From the NCBI GenBank assembly GCA_944990035.1, contig CALYLX010000083.1:558001-622000 (forward strand): DNA of 64,000 bases. Direction: 5' to 3'. The notes under the pieces were generated by a model. It was not told the DNA's origin. It saw nothing but the letters and a program-made list of their open reading frames with translations, and searched no databases. Position 1 is the stretch's first letter, and every line of letters starts with the position of its first letter. Position numbers and translations under genes: made by a program. Source of the stretch: Clitopilus passeckerianus (lineage: Eukaryota > Basidiomycota > Agaricomycetes > Agaricales > Entolomataceae). Positions 33,129-45,089 of this stretch are shown here, piece after piece.

Positions 33129-34761
33129 TCAAGCAAAGGGGTAGGAGTCCAGAATTTCTTTAGGCTGAATCCAAACGATCCTATTCTGTGAATCCCATCT
33201 CCGTTCATATTCGGTTGGAAACGACAGGCCAACACGAAGGACCTCATAGTGGTACCAACATTGGATATGCCGAACATCAGCGCCATTCTTGTTCTCCCAC
33301 CTTGACTCCGCGAGGTCGATGCTCTCCTCAATCGTAGAGGTCATCAAATCCAGAATAGCCATCATCTCTAGGCACTGAAGGCGGGGTAGGTATTTGGCGC
33401 TTGCAATACGACCCATAGTCGCAGTGGAGATTATGACACCTGACATGGCCGGTTCCTCCACAGTCGAAAGACAGGGGAGAAGTACCCAATATCGGTTTCT
33501 GAAATGCGACCTTCTTCATACCGAAAAGCCCGGAGATTGCGGCTTGATCGCTCTATGACAGAGCAGATGGCGGCGGGATCGAGGTCGGTGGGTGGTAATC
33601 TCGAGAAGAGACGGAATCTCCGCATGGATGGGAGAGTCAGAGGTTGTACAAACGATTATAGGTCGGTGGATGAATTATGGATTTGAATCTGGAAGTAGTC
33701 CAACTTGGGCAAATGGATAGGGCTGAGGCTTCTTCACGATCTGGGGAGTCACTCTCGCTCTCGTCCTGGGTGGTGCCGATGGAGCGCCAGCAGTTGGTCA
33801 ATTGAGGGCATCATCGACGAAGATAATGAGCAGTTTGTGCTGAGAGAAACGTGTCGCTCGTCGAGCTCCGAATGCTGAGTTCGACCATTTGATTCCAGAA
33901 TCCGAGTGGAACATCCTCTACGTGGGTGAAACGAGTAGCTCGGCGTTATCGTGATAGTCTGTGAAGCTACGAACTGGGTTGGTTGAAAAGAAGTGTCACC
34001 CTGTCAAAATCATCGTAGAAACACTCCCTAAACTCCTTCAATAAAGGATGCATCAGCAGGAGCGAGGCGTGTGCATCACAGATTTGTGAGGCGCTACCCG
34101 TAAGGCAGGACTAGCTGCTGGAAAATTCGCTCGCAGCGTGCCAACGATAGAAAACCTAGGTCCAGATGTAGGGATCGAGTTCCACGAGTAAATAAGTGAT
34201 CTCTTGGGCGTTTTTGATCGACACACCGCTTTCATATACCACATGAACACGGTGGTACAGTACTGGTGTCCCGAGCGCGATCTGCCTCCATAACTTGAAC
34301 GAGCAAACACGTTCTGGATAAGCATTCTTGACTTTTTGACTGTCAATGTCTTGTTTTTATAGCAGAGACTCAACCCGCGGGATATATTACTCGCGGTCGC
34401 CGTGTTCCATGATAAAAATTTGAGATAGGATTTCAAGCGGTAGGTTTTTGTAGGGTGCAACCGCAGCGTCCTGCCTTGCGATGCGATCAGAGTATCTGTC
34501 GCGCCCGGAACATATTTCGTATTGATATGCCGTCAACTGATGTGGGCTTGAGAAACCAAAAGCCACCAACACCTCGTCGAAAGCCGATACTACCTGTTCA
34601 TAGGTATCTCGTATTGCCCTCGTTTCGAGCTGGGTCTCCGGCATGAGGGTTGCCGTTGATGTCCAGGCCTCGCTTTCGAAGGGGTGCAAGCGTAGGAAGG
34701 GTGCCCCCCTCAGCTCATCCGCGATAATGTTGTGTAGCTGCACTTCCAAATAAAAAGTCAT
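33129..34761 (-). pseudogene. F-box-like gene, array member C, broken
   Basis: The start (ATG 34761, MTFYLEVQLHNIIADELRG) and F-box core (NLPLEILSQIFIMEHGDRE, near 34400) are intact, as is the C-terminal end (MGRIASAKYLPRLQCLEM to ILDSYPFA, stop at 33129). Between about 34390 and 33460 the homologous pieces (for example RSSRNLRAFRYEEG and FWNQMVELSI) fall in several frames separated by stops. Relative to member B this is an older or faster-decaying duplicate. Confidence 0.7.
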
Positions 34762-35657
34762 GGTCGTTTAGAACTGAGAGGGGATCCCAGAAGTCACCGA
34801 GTTTCTGTCGGAGGTCGGAAATACTTCAGGCACGTGTTTTGCTTTATCCTAAAATGGAATCCTTGTCATTCAATAGCCTGGAAAAGGGCTTGATCTTGGA
34901 GCCTTCAAAGTAATCTTTAGCATTCTATTAGGCATAATAGACCGCGGGGCCTGCTTTAACGACTGGGAACGCGTCGGATTCTCACAAACTAATGAACGCG
35001 ACGCGTCGTGAACATTGTCGGAAAAAAGATCCCGAGATTCTGATGGATTACAACTGGTTATGACCGCCACAACCGAACAGTATAGTTATTATCCTACCCA
35101 TCCACCAACGAAATGATCATAACTAGGTCATAACCCAGGCCAGAACCAAGCCAGCCGAGTCCCCATTTGGAAGGCCATGACCATCACCATCAATGGGATA
35201 GTTCTCGCGCGTGTATGAAGGATAGGTCACGTTGGTTCAGAGCAAACCAATTCATCTCCCGCTATGGCCCCCAATCACGCTCTTCATTATGTGCGCGAAT
35301 TGAGGCCGCCTGGGATAGGTGTTGATTCTTGGAACTCGCAAAATTGGTCTTTTCAAGGTGTCGACTACCAAATTAGGACGAGTTTTGGCTTACAAATCCG
35401 GCGCGGAACGAGCTTTCGGGCTCTAATCAACAGGGTTGAGTTCTGACCTGAATACAACCTTCCCTTCGTTATCGCAATGAGGTTACAACCCGGCCAGGCA
35501 GGTCTTGATCGGTTATGTTCTTGGTTATGATCTCGGGCCGATTATAACCACTTTTGGGTTTTTCCGACAATGACCACGTGACTGGCAGTCGTGACAAACG
35601 CGTTAATAATTTGTTTATGCTGCCTATAACGCCTCTTGTCCGCCGTTTTCAGTCGCC
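34762..35657. other. intergenic with GTTATAACC-like repeats
   Basis: Two diverged direct copies (AGGTCATAACCCAGGCCAG near 35127 and AGGTTACAACCCGGCCAGG near 35481) lie ~350 bp apart, with further GGTTATGAC / GATTATAACC words around 35050 and 35520-35545. Could be a degraded short repeat element; no gene seen. Confidence 0.45.
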
Positions 35658-36650
35658 ATGGAAGTCTTGTCGCCACTGTCGAGCACAATGTACCCCTCAA
35701 CGCCTATGACGCCTCGTTATGCACAGCCAGTGTCCAGATTCAGGCCACAGCACTCGTCGCCATTGGCACCGTCACCTCATACACCTGATGATTCACCTGC
35801 AATGGCGCGTCGAAGGGCACAATATAAATCCAAGACTTCCTCGACAAGAACGCCAAAGACGCCAGCTGCCTCAACTTCAAAAGCAAATGCGAATCTTTTC
35901 GCAGTGCAGTCTAGTGGAGGAAGCGTTTTCAACAGTGGCGGAAGCGACAAAGTTCGCCCACCGACGTGGAGCATACCGGAAGATCCGCAGAAGAAGTTTC
36001 TACGCGACAAGTTTATGAAAAGATGCTACCAGAGAGCTGCAGATGCGAGGGCGAAAGCTGTGGGGAGGAGGAGGTATATGAGTGAGAGGAGTAGTGACGG
36101 GTTTGATCTTGACCAAGACGACCTTATGGACGATGACGACGACGAAGACGACGAGATAATCATGCAAGACGAGGTCAGGAAATATTTTCTCGAGCCCCAT
36201 TGACCAAAGTTTTGAAGAATTCCCAGATTTTTAGGCGCATTGTTGCCAACGAAAATAATAGGCATAAAAATTCTTACCGTCGGTCGTACGTAAACGAGGT
36301 CGGCTCCTCATTTGACCCAGAACTTGAGGATTTGGAGGATTGGGAACGGACACTCAAAGGTAGTCCCAACCCCACGGCGTACGGCCATATATTGACGTCC
36401 GTATCCTCTAGACTCAACGAACCAGTCGTCAACATCAGAGACAGAAATTGATGACCTTTTGGGGGATCTATCAGATGAAGAACTGCAAGCCTATGCCGAC
36501 GAATACGCCTCTCAGACAGCTTTGGCCGACTTTGACGATGTTCCGGAGGACGAGCTTTTCAGCGCCGAAACCTTGGCGGAGCTTGATGTCCTCGAACAGG
36601 CTGCTGCTGGAGGAACAAGGCACGCAGAAGCTGATGTTGACATGGACTGA
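35658..36650 (+). CDS. acidic hypothetical protein
   Basis: Exons 35658-36173, 36227-36359, 36412-36650; 295 aa. Thr/Pro-rich N-terminus with repeated S/T-P sites (STPMTPRY, RTPKTPA), then a basic helix (FMKRCYQRAADARAKAVGRR), a long Asp/Glu run (about 150-165), a compact conserved-looking block FRRIVANENNRHKNSYRRSY then VGSSFDPELEDLEDWERTL, and an acidic C-terminus (ADVDMD). Composition suggests a nuclear protein with CDK-type phosphosites. I recognise the middle block only as a conserved fungal segment of unknown role. The ATG has a good context (CGCCATGG). Confidence 0.78.
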
Positions 36651-37355
36651 TTCGGCTCGGAATAGAATACAGAAACCTAAATATGTACGTTGGGCATGTT
36701 TTATCCTTTATGCGGTGTCTAATTCTTATAATGCAGACCTGTACCATTATTGCTCTATTTGTACCATAATTTGCAGAATTAAAAGCATTCGGTCTTTTGT
36801 GTTTTTGGTGTGCTCCCTTTAGTGCTTCTCTCTTTTGTTCAATTGGGTGCCTACTGAGGAGCATTTCGTGGCGCCTTGTGGTGTCTTGCCGCTGTGAAGG
36901 TGCCTTCTCCATCAAGCACGTTCTTCATATTCCTGACGGCTTGACAGACAGTATGAATGTTCCTCGATCAAGCGATGGTGAGTGGAACCACAATCCAACA
37001 CATATCATCACAATCTAGGGCTTTTGGATCCTTCCGTTTATCACGATGACTCGGTAAGGACCGCTTGCCGAACCGAGACGTTTGTTCTGACTGAATTCAG
37101 GTTGACAGATCCCCTTCACCTCCACCTCATGACCTTAGTGGCTCTTGGTGGAACAGAACTAGGGAGCTTCTATACTCCCTGTCTTCTCTTAACAAGAAAT
37201 AACAAGCAGAATGGACCTCGTCCTGGCAGGGCCCAACGAACCCATGACTCGTCCAGAAATATCCTGGCTTCACCAAAGGATACGTTGTTTGCTATTTAAA
37301 CCCGCAACATTCGAGGATCACCTCCTAACCCAATCTCAATTACCTCATCGCCAAC
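36651..37355. other. intergenic; promoter of the oxidase gene
   Basis: No coding pattern. TATTTAAA at 37293-37300, 56 nt before the ATG, is a TATA candidate. Confidence 0.5.
37293..37300 (+). promoter_or_regulatory. TATA-like box of the amino-acid oxidase gene
   Basis: TATTTAAA 56 nt upstream of the start codon, the same word and similar distance as at the P450 gene. Confidence 0.4.
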
Positions 37356-39747
37356 ATGGGCTTGAACGAAAACGCGAACAGCAAAGCCTTCTGGCGTGCC
37401 AAATATGCTCGTCAATGCACTAAACGCTTCCAAGCTCAACAGCTGAGCCCTTTTCTCTTTACTCCGCCATCAGTCCCAACGCCTGGGCCTGGTGCTCCTC
37501 CTCCTCAGCGGCCTCCTGCCCTTCCCGATCGTCCACCCGTTCATCCCATCCCAACCCCTATCCCTATCCTCATCGAGGCCCGTGCCACCCCCGCACCCAT
37601 GTACGAAGGTACCGCTGCTGAGGGGGCTGACGAAGGTGTCACCATCGCAGGTGCGGGCGCAGCTCCCGGCGCCCCTCCTCCACCCAAGCTTGCTGATCTT
37701 GCTCCTGCGACCGAAGATCCGACGAAGCTCACCATTGGTATTATCGGCGCAGGTGCCGCTGGCCTGTACACCGCCATGATCCTTCAAGATCTTGGGTTGG
37801 ACTACGAGATCCTTGAGGGCTCCGACCGTGTTGGAGGGAGAATCCTCACCCATCGCTTCGAGCCCAAAGACAACAAGTGGAACTATTTTGTATGTTTTAT
37901 TCGCTGAATTTGTATTTGACGATACACTGACTATCCCCGCTATAAGGACATTGGCGCTATGCGTTACCCAGAAATCGATATCATGTGGCGTGTCTTCGAC
38001 CTCTTCAGAAACCGACTCAAGATCGGTGACAAGCTCGTCGACTACATTATGACATGCCCAAACCAGTTCCTTGAATACAACAAGGAGCGTATTCAACAGA
38101 AGGTCTTCGAAAATACCCCTCACACCGATGACGTGTTCAAGGACTCTACTGTAAACAACGGCTTAGTCGACAAGGCTTTCATCGACCTGGGCGTCAACCA
38201 TTGGCTCGGCCAATGTTTCACCCCCTTCAAAGAACTCCTGGCCAAGGATTGGAAACAAGGCTGGGAGAAGCTCATGGAGTTCGACCGGTACTCGGCGAGG
38301 ATGTTCATGGCCGAAGCTTTCGATATAAAGAATCCAGATAACACTAAGTTTCTGAAGAAGGAGGCCTATCCTGACTCTGCGATCAACTGGATGGAGAGGA
38401 TGAATACCGGTACCGGTCTCTTCGACATGGCCTTCTCCGAAATGGTCATCGACGACCTCCAGTTTGACTGGCCCAACGCAACCGCTGTCAAATTCGGTGC
38501 CAGCACCACCAAGTCGGAGGGTGACGATACAGAAGCGCCTAAATGGTTCTGCTTGGAGTAAGTGCTAGAACGACCTTCTCTAGACCGCTGTTGACTAGTG
38601 AAACAGAGGTGGCAGCGAAGTCTTCATTGACGCGATGGTCAAGTCACTCAAGAAGCCTATCCTCAACAATAAACGCGTTACGGCGATTGTCCCAACTGCC
38701 AACGAGAAGCCCCTCCAGGTTACCTACGGCCCAGGCCTCCATAAAGCCTCGGCGGACTTTGACTACGTTATCTCCACCATCCCTCTCCCTGCCCTGCGCT
38801 TCGTCGATCTCGACAAGTGCAACCTTAGCTACGCCCAGCTCGAGGGCATGCGCACCCTTCGCTACGACTCCAGCTGCAAGGTCGGCATCAAGTTCAAGTC
38901 CAGGTGGTGGCAGGGCCTTGATAGCGGATGCATCAAGGGTGGTCAATCCAAGACTGACCGAATCATTCGTACTGCCGTGTTCCCCTCCTATGGTGTCAAC
39001 GACCCGAACGCCGATGCAGTGATGATTGCCAGCTACACCTGGTCGCAAGATGCTGCCCGCGTTGGTGGCCTCATGCATGGTCGCAAATCCGAGGCTGAGA
39101 GCTTCCTCATCGAAAACATTATTGAGGATCTTGCGCTTCTACATGGCGTGACGGTCAAATTCCTCACTGGCGAGATAGATGACTGGTGTGCATGGGATTG
39201 GTACGCGGATCCCTTCACGCTTGGTGGGTTTACGTTTCATCATGACGAGCTGTGGTTCACCAAGCTGAACTGGCATTACTCTCTTTAGGCGCTTTTGCTC
39301 TCTTCGGCCCCGGTCAATTCGCCAACGTCTACTCAGCCTTCGGTCAGAGTGCTGCCGGAGGACGCCTCATTTTCGCTGGAGAGGCTTTGAGTGCTCAGCA
39401 TGCGTAAGTAGCCATACCGATCCAGCTTGGCAGACAGCTTACCCAATTTCAGATGGGTTGAAGGTGCGCTCGATAGCGCATATGTCGCTGTCGACAAATT
39501 ACTTGAAGGCGCCAGACTCCCCGAGCTTCGCGAGAAGCTCGAGGCCAAGTGGGGCAACCCTCACCTCCGCAAGGAGGAGCTCAAGGAAATCAAAGAAATC
39601 ATGTGGATGCAGGAAATCATTGGCGCGGTGTTGTCGGCATTTGACAACTTCGAGGACATCAAGCTTGCCCTCTCCAAATTTGAGCTCAACAACGATATTT
39701 TTGAAAACTTGCCCAAGGAGCCGCCAGCCATTCCTGGTGTCGCATAA
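37356..39747 (+). CDS. flavin amine oxidase, L-amino-acid oxidase-like
   Basis: Exons 37356-37889, 37947-38557, 38607-39223, 39289-39403, 39453-39747; 723 aa. Residues ~30-110 are strongly Pro/Ala-rich (PTPGPGAPPPQRPPALPDRP), an extension before the enzyme. The FAD dinucleotide-binding fold follows at ~125 (IGIIGAGAAGLYTAMILQDL, then EGSDRVGGRI with the second Gly motif). DIGAMRYPEID is the conserved substrate-side motif with the Arg expected to hold the amino-acid carboxylate. FAGEALSAQHAWVEGALDSA is the C-terminal FAD-binding motif. This matches basidiomycete LAAOs that release ammonium, a 2-oxo acid and H2O2 from amino acids and serve nitrogen mineralisation. No signal peptide is evident. 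All introns are 49-65 nt. Confidence 0.9.
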
Positions 39748-40329
39748 ACTCTTGGAATAGCTGAGTATAAGAATGTTTTGACCACATTACTGTACTACAA
39801 AAAATTGTACACCTTGAATCATGCAATCTACTTGTCTTTCTTTCGATAGGTTGAGTATAAGCAACAGATAATAGGATAAACATTGGTCAACGGGTCCAAT
39901 GGATTGTAGTTCAACAAGTCACGACGAGAAGTGACTGAGTTGGGGAGTACTGCATATATATAGTGTCAGGCAGGGCTGCAAGTCTTTCAAGGCCGAGGCT
40001 GCTTGTTCTCTTGAAGCTCCAGCAATCTCCTACCCAGACCTTAAAGAACGTCTCAAGGCTAGATCCCACTGCAAATCCTGGTGCGCTATATGGGGCTATA
40101 TAGGCCGCCATAGCACCATAGCACCGTAGCAAGGGTATATGCTAATGGAGCTTCTCGGATTGCAGAATAAAAGAAGCATGATATTGGTTGACGATATCAT
40201 CTGGTTGTAGAAGAGTCCATGAGCCAGAGCTCTTGGGGTTCTTATGTAGGTGATGGAGATGGAGATGCGGCCAAGCCTAGAAAAGGTTTCAAAGACCATC
40301 CCTCTACAAGCTGAGGCCATGTAAAGTAA
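39748..40329. other. intergenic, 3' continuation of the HNH relic
   Basis: No gene supported; degenerate sequence that may be the decayed C-terminal part of the HNH-like gene. Confidence 0.4.
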
Positions 40330-40620
40330 CTACCTGGAAAGAGATTGTATCAGGTGTTGAGGTTCAGTGACCCTCTTGGCATATTCCAATACCACTCCAA
40401 GCTGGCTATCTGCAAAGTTACATAAGAGACTAGATAGAAAACAACAGCAGAAGCTCACCAATTCCCGGTTTTCAGCCATTCTTTTTGGAAAGCAGTGTGT
40501 GATGTCCATTATGCAGTCTTCGGGTATGTTTTCTATAAGACAACGGCCTTTATTTGGATCGACTGACCGAACACGACAGGTGAAGCTCTCGGGAGCCACA
40601 TACAGCAGAGAAGGAGGTTG
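40330..40620 (-). pseudogene. HNH-nuclease-like domain relic
   Basis: The minus strand reads RVRSVDPNKGRCLIENIPED, then THCFPKRMAENREL. A 49-nt intron (40458-40410) follows, then IASLEWYWNMPRGSLNLNT and a TGA at 40352-40350, followed by YNLFP. In the agaricomycete HNH-like family the stop position is Arg (…LNxDTRYNxF), so CGA has become TGA. The Cys and His of the metal-binding core are still present. The flanks are not recognisable. A decayed fragment. Confidence 0.5.
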
Positions 40621-40852
40621 AAGATCTTCTCTTGAGTCTACTAGATCTTTCTTGCCGCCTCCGGTTTTGTTCAACACGACCGTAAGTTATAGGCTGAGAA
40701 TAATACGTGAGAGGCGTGAAACCACGAACTTTCGTCACGACGTTTACGCGTGATGAAAAACAGAGTGAATTATAGAACTGGAGATCAATTTCGCCACGAG
40801 GAGGAACCAATTCAGCCAGAGCACTTTGGGTATGGTGGGGGTGGGGACGTAC

Positions 40853-41500
40853 CTAAACAAAATCGTTGTGGTACCTCTCGTCGGGCTCTTCCTCTTCAAA
40901 TGCATCCTCCGGGGCAAATTCGTCGGGTTCCATGGTCATATACCCGGGAATCTCGTTGCCCTCTAAGTCGCCAAGTGCAGAAAGGGTGATCTCAGTTTGC
41001 TCAACTTCGATACCAGTCCTTTGGAGTAAATCTTCATTATGGTCATCCATATAGTGGTCGCTGGCATAGCAATCTGTGACGAAATTGTTTAGGGTGGATT
41101 TCCCCTCTTGGGTATACTCGAGTTTTCCTTGGAGAACCCGGAAGCCTTGCTCTTGTGAGAGTTCGGCCAAGTCGTCATGGTTGGACGCAATCCAGACGAG
41201 CTTCTTAGGGATCGCGTCGTCATCATCATACCCTCCCAGGTTTTAGCGGCTAAGAACTGCTCGGAGTTCCGAGCGTGCGTGGGTCTCCGCCAAAGGACGA
41301 GGGACCGGGAACCGGAAATTCTCATGGATGAGGAGGATGACGATGGCCAGACGCGAGGAGCAGGCATGACACCACGACCGTTCTTAGAGAACTTGAGAAA
41401 TGCAGTAGTATAAGTTGGGGTTTCTGATGTGCATTTCCCTCGCATTGCTCCCACTATTTGTATGTCCGTAACGTTGTCCATGAAAGGCGTGCGTTGCAAC
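40853..41500 (-). other. unresolved open frames, possibly a small gene
   Basis: Two overlapping minus-strand frames: 41482-41089 (from ATG 41482, MDNVTDIQIVGAMRGK) and 41260-40853 (KKLVWIASNHDDLAELSQEQ, acidic end FAPEDAFEEEEPDERYH). Each looks coding in composition but I cannot place an intron joining them, and the second has no ATG. No family recognised. Confidence 0.3.
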
Positions 41501-41963
41501 TTGGAAACGTATTAGTTCTCTGGTAGATGCAACCAGAACCAGCAGACAACAATGGCCTCCCCCTCATTGTCTAATCTGACGACGAGCTATTTCAGTGCAT
41601 AACACTGGCAAGCCTTGACAACGAATAACATTGATCGACAGTGTTTTGTCCCAAGTTGGGTTAGTCTGACCCAAGGGCTTTGTTTTTTCTGCTCTGCCAA
41701 AATTGGCCATTTCTCGTACAGAATCGAGAGACTGGTATGTTGTAAGGTCTGAATTCTATGTAGGTTCGGCCGCATCAGCCACGAGATTAGTGGACAAGCT
41801 GCGTTGCTACTCCCAGCACGAGGTTGTCAGCTTTTTTGATGTTTTGTTCTGCCCTGATGACAGGCCGTCAAACAAACGGTGCCGCCGCTTTATGTCCTGC
41901 AAAACTTGCACCGAAGGTCTTTCCTAACACCCTTGCTCTCAAACGCGACGTGCGGCGAGCTCG
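41501..41963. other. intergenic, no gene supported
   Basis: 463 bp before the GT61 gene; no recognisable frame. Confidence 0.5.
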
Positions 41964-43792
41964 ATGGGTCTTCCTGGACGACAACGATGGCTTCTGCTGG
42001 CCGCATCTCTGTTTGTGCTGGCATCAGTAGGATCCTGGAAGGTTGGCTATCTCGACGAAGACTCAATTTGGCAGTTGCACAGTAAGCTACAGTCAAGCTT
42101 CCCAAGCCTCAAACCTCTAGACCCGGAGATTTTGACCCAACCGAAGAGGTTACAAACCACAATACCAACCCCAGAGCGGGTCCATGGATTCACGGTGTTG
42201 AACAACCTGTATCTGCGAGATGGTGTTTTCTACATCCTGACGGACGACCAAACGAAGTTTCCGCCGAAGATAGAGATGCTGTCGAAACCGAAGGATCTGG
42301 GAACGGACGAGGACGTTACACCAACAGATCAGGTGTATACCTAATGTCTCCTGTTGCTTAGCTGGGCGAAACTGACGGCATTGTTGCAGGAACTACGATA
42401 TTTGACCCCTGAAGAGACGCCGACGATTTTGGGCGAGCATGACATACGTATCAGCGATACTTCTGTCATTTTGTACGACCCACCTCAGTACATGCACGTT
42501 AGTACTCTCTCCAAGTTCATGTATGCACCTTTGTTGAAGGGTTTACAGCATTACTACCATTGGTGGGGAGAAATCATCCTCGGTGCATGGAGGGTTCTTT
42601 CAACCGTCTCGGACAGAGCATCAACGTCGCCTCATTTCGTTGAACCACCAGCTCGGTTCTTGATGCCTGTATGCGCGACTTTCTTGCAACTGCTTAGCCG
42701 TGTGCTCACGCCCTTATTCTTCCCAGTTCACGGACAAAAGTGCTTGGAGAGACGCTGCTGGCGTCGATGGTCCCTATATGCGCGCCGCCTTCCCAAGCGC
42801 AGCTATTGAAGAGTCGGACTGGTGGAACGACCTGCGGAAGCTCAACGTCACTATCTCGTTCGACCGGGTCCTTCTCATCAACCGATACTCAGCCCACCTC
42901 CAGTACGTTCATCCGTCATCTTGACACCATTCTCCACCAATCTAACCTCTCCCTCTTTCAGCCCAAACAATGGAAAATGGTACAAAATGATTGCAGGAAC
43001 AATGGATCTCACCGTACCCACCGACTTCTGGCTTCCTCTCCAACAAACTTTCGTCCGCAACATTCTAGGCTACCTGCCCGACCCGTCGCGGGCGGAGAAG
43101 CCCGTCGTGACGTACATCTCCCGCCAGGGCTCTGGCAGGAGACTGAGCACCCAGGATCATGAGTCCCTGCTGTGGGAATTGCGCGAGCTCGAGAAGGAGG
43201 GACTCATCGAGTTCAGAGCGCCTCAAATGGAGCTGTTGACCCTGAAGGAGCAGGTGGAACTGGCTGCTAGCAGTATGGTCAGTGATAGTCCGGGTTATGA
43301 CTGGTGTAACTATAGGCTCATTACCCGTTGCAGATCCTCGTTGGTGTGCATGGAAATGGACTCACGGTAGGTTATGCTGAGCCTCCGGGTTCTTGTCCGA
43401 GCTGACTGACTCGTTTAAGCACGAATTGTGGATGCCTCGTTCCAATCGTTCAACAATCTACGAGATATTTGATCCCCAAGGTGAGCCCACAATGCTTTAA
43501 TTCAAGCATACGTCTACCAACGATTCCAACAAGGTTTCCTTTTCGACTATGAGATGTTGGCAAGAAATGTGGGACACCGACACTACATCGTATGGAATGA
43601 CACGACCACTACATATCCACCTGGAACATATCGTGAAGGCGTCAACATAACGGATAACTTCCATGGCAGTGAGTATTTCTGACGATCCCTCTCGCTGTGA
43701 TTGCTTCATGCTGATGAACTGTACCCCCAGCTTCAATACCTGTGCATGGACCGTCGGTTGCGAAGGCCATACGTGAACGCTTGTCGGAGTAA
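41964..43792 (+). CDS. GT61-family glycosyltransferase
   Basis: Exons 41964-42332, 42390-42497, 42549-42668, 42727-42902, 42962-43277, 43334-43366, 43420-43480, 43534-43668, 43731-43792; 459 aa. A type II signal anchor (WLLLAASLFVLASVG) at residues 9-23 places the catalytic part in the Golgi lumen. The GT61 (DUF563) core is clear: MHHYYHWWGEIILGAWR, WRDAAGVDGPYMRAAFP, VLLINRYSAHLHPNNGKW, VVTYISRQGSGRRL, MELLTLKEQVELAASS and ILVGVHGNGLTHELWM, with the conserved GxHGxGLTH loop. Family members transfer xylose or GlcNAc; the basidiomycete acceptor is unknown. Splicing intron 2 at 42498-42548 rather than reading through restores HHYYHWWGE. Confidence 0.9.
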
Positions 43793-45089
43793 AGGTTGTG
43801 CTTAATTTGGGTTTTTGAGTTGAGAAGGTTGGCATATTCTGACAGTGTTCATCTGACGATCACTCATCTCTCGTCGATATCCATAGGAGTTAGGTACAAT
43901 TTGTTGGGATATTTCGTCTATACTTAGGTATGGCACTCAAGGAATTAATGGGATTCTCGTTTTCGCCATTCGTCATGGTCTGGCGTGCTATTTGCTATCT
44001 CTTTTCTGTTCGGCTTCGCAACTTCGAAAAAATGATATTGAGTGGTGCGTAGATCAGAGCCTTTCTGAACCACATGATAGCTGACGCACATCTGGTGACA
44101 GGGCCAGTAGGTCCCGCTTATCACGTTGCGTATGTATGTTCCCTGCTATCTCCTTGGACGGCCGCGAATTGAGTGAGCCGCGTTGAAACCATTTAGACCG
44201 TCTTGAGAGAATACACCTGATATTTTCCCCGGTTCAAGATCACATTGACACGATCGCTCACAGCCCATTGATCTCTCAATTACGGCACGATCATTGGCTA
44301 AGTCCGGCTTAGGCCGTGTGGCTTTCTGTTGCTTCGTGTCAAGCAAGCTCGCGTTCACAAGACCACTTTTATGCTGCTTGTCCGAGGAAGCCCTTGTCAC
44401 TCTCCGAAACTGAAAAATTGAATTGTCTCAGCAGGATGGAGGACCGGGTCGTTATTTTCTTCCGCGTCTGGTCTATCTCCTTATGGGTGTCCCCTTTTTC
44501 TCATATCGTTCATTTTCCCCACACTCCCTTGGATTGGCGCTCTACTGTGTTTCCAGGGTCGCTCACAGTTTGAAGGATGTCAACACAATCGCCCCTCACA
44601 CTTGGAAGCAAAGTTCGATGATTGCCCACAACGGTGCCGTTTCGAGTATGCGCCGGATCACATGGTTGGTCGTACGGCCAACACAGGCAATATGCATGCT
44701 TCAACCAGACGTAAGGTAAGCGGAAGGCAGTCAGAACGTAATTCATTGCTGAGTTCTTTGCAGGCTTTTCTGAAGTCCCAGAGCATCCGTGCTTCCTTTC
44801 CGGGCAGCCTCAACGACTTCCTCTTTGAAGGGATCTTTTTTTCGGCTCGGCCAATCAATCCAGGGACAAAAATGGCTAGAATGACGCGGGTAATCACTTT
44901 AACTGCCGGTGCCATCGCAGATCAAGCCACCGCAGGGCCCCTTCCACACTATGTACCAGCACCCCGGTTCCTTAAAGCATGAATCGTCATATAAGAAGGA
45001 AATCATACTCTCCACGAGTTTTCCTTGGGATCGTTCCGCCGTTACGCCTCGACCTTTCTTGAACTTCTTAAACCGCTGCCGCTCATTAC
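43793..45089. other. intergenic, no gene supported
   Basis: 1.3 kb with only short unsupported frames; the end must hold the amidase promoter. Confidence 0.5.

Noticed and set aside
37470..38123. 217-codon minus-strand frame inside the amino-acid oxidase gene
   Set aside because: Antisense shadow caused by GC-rich third positions of a strongly conserved plus-strand enzyme; no motif of its own.
38644..39078. 144-codon minus-strand frame in the oxidase gene
   Set aside because: Same reason: mirror of the conserved plus-strand exon 3.
42498..42548. In-frame read-through of GT61 intron 2 as coding sequence
   Set aside because: The stretch has a GTTAGT donor and TTTACAG acceptor, and removal yields the conserved HHYYHWWGE; read-through inserts 17 residues in the family core.
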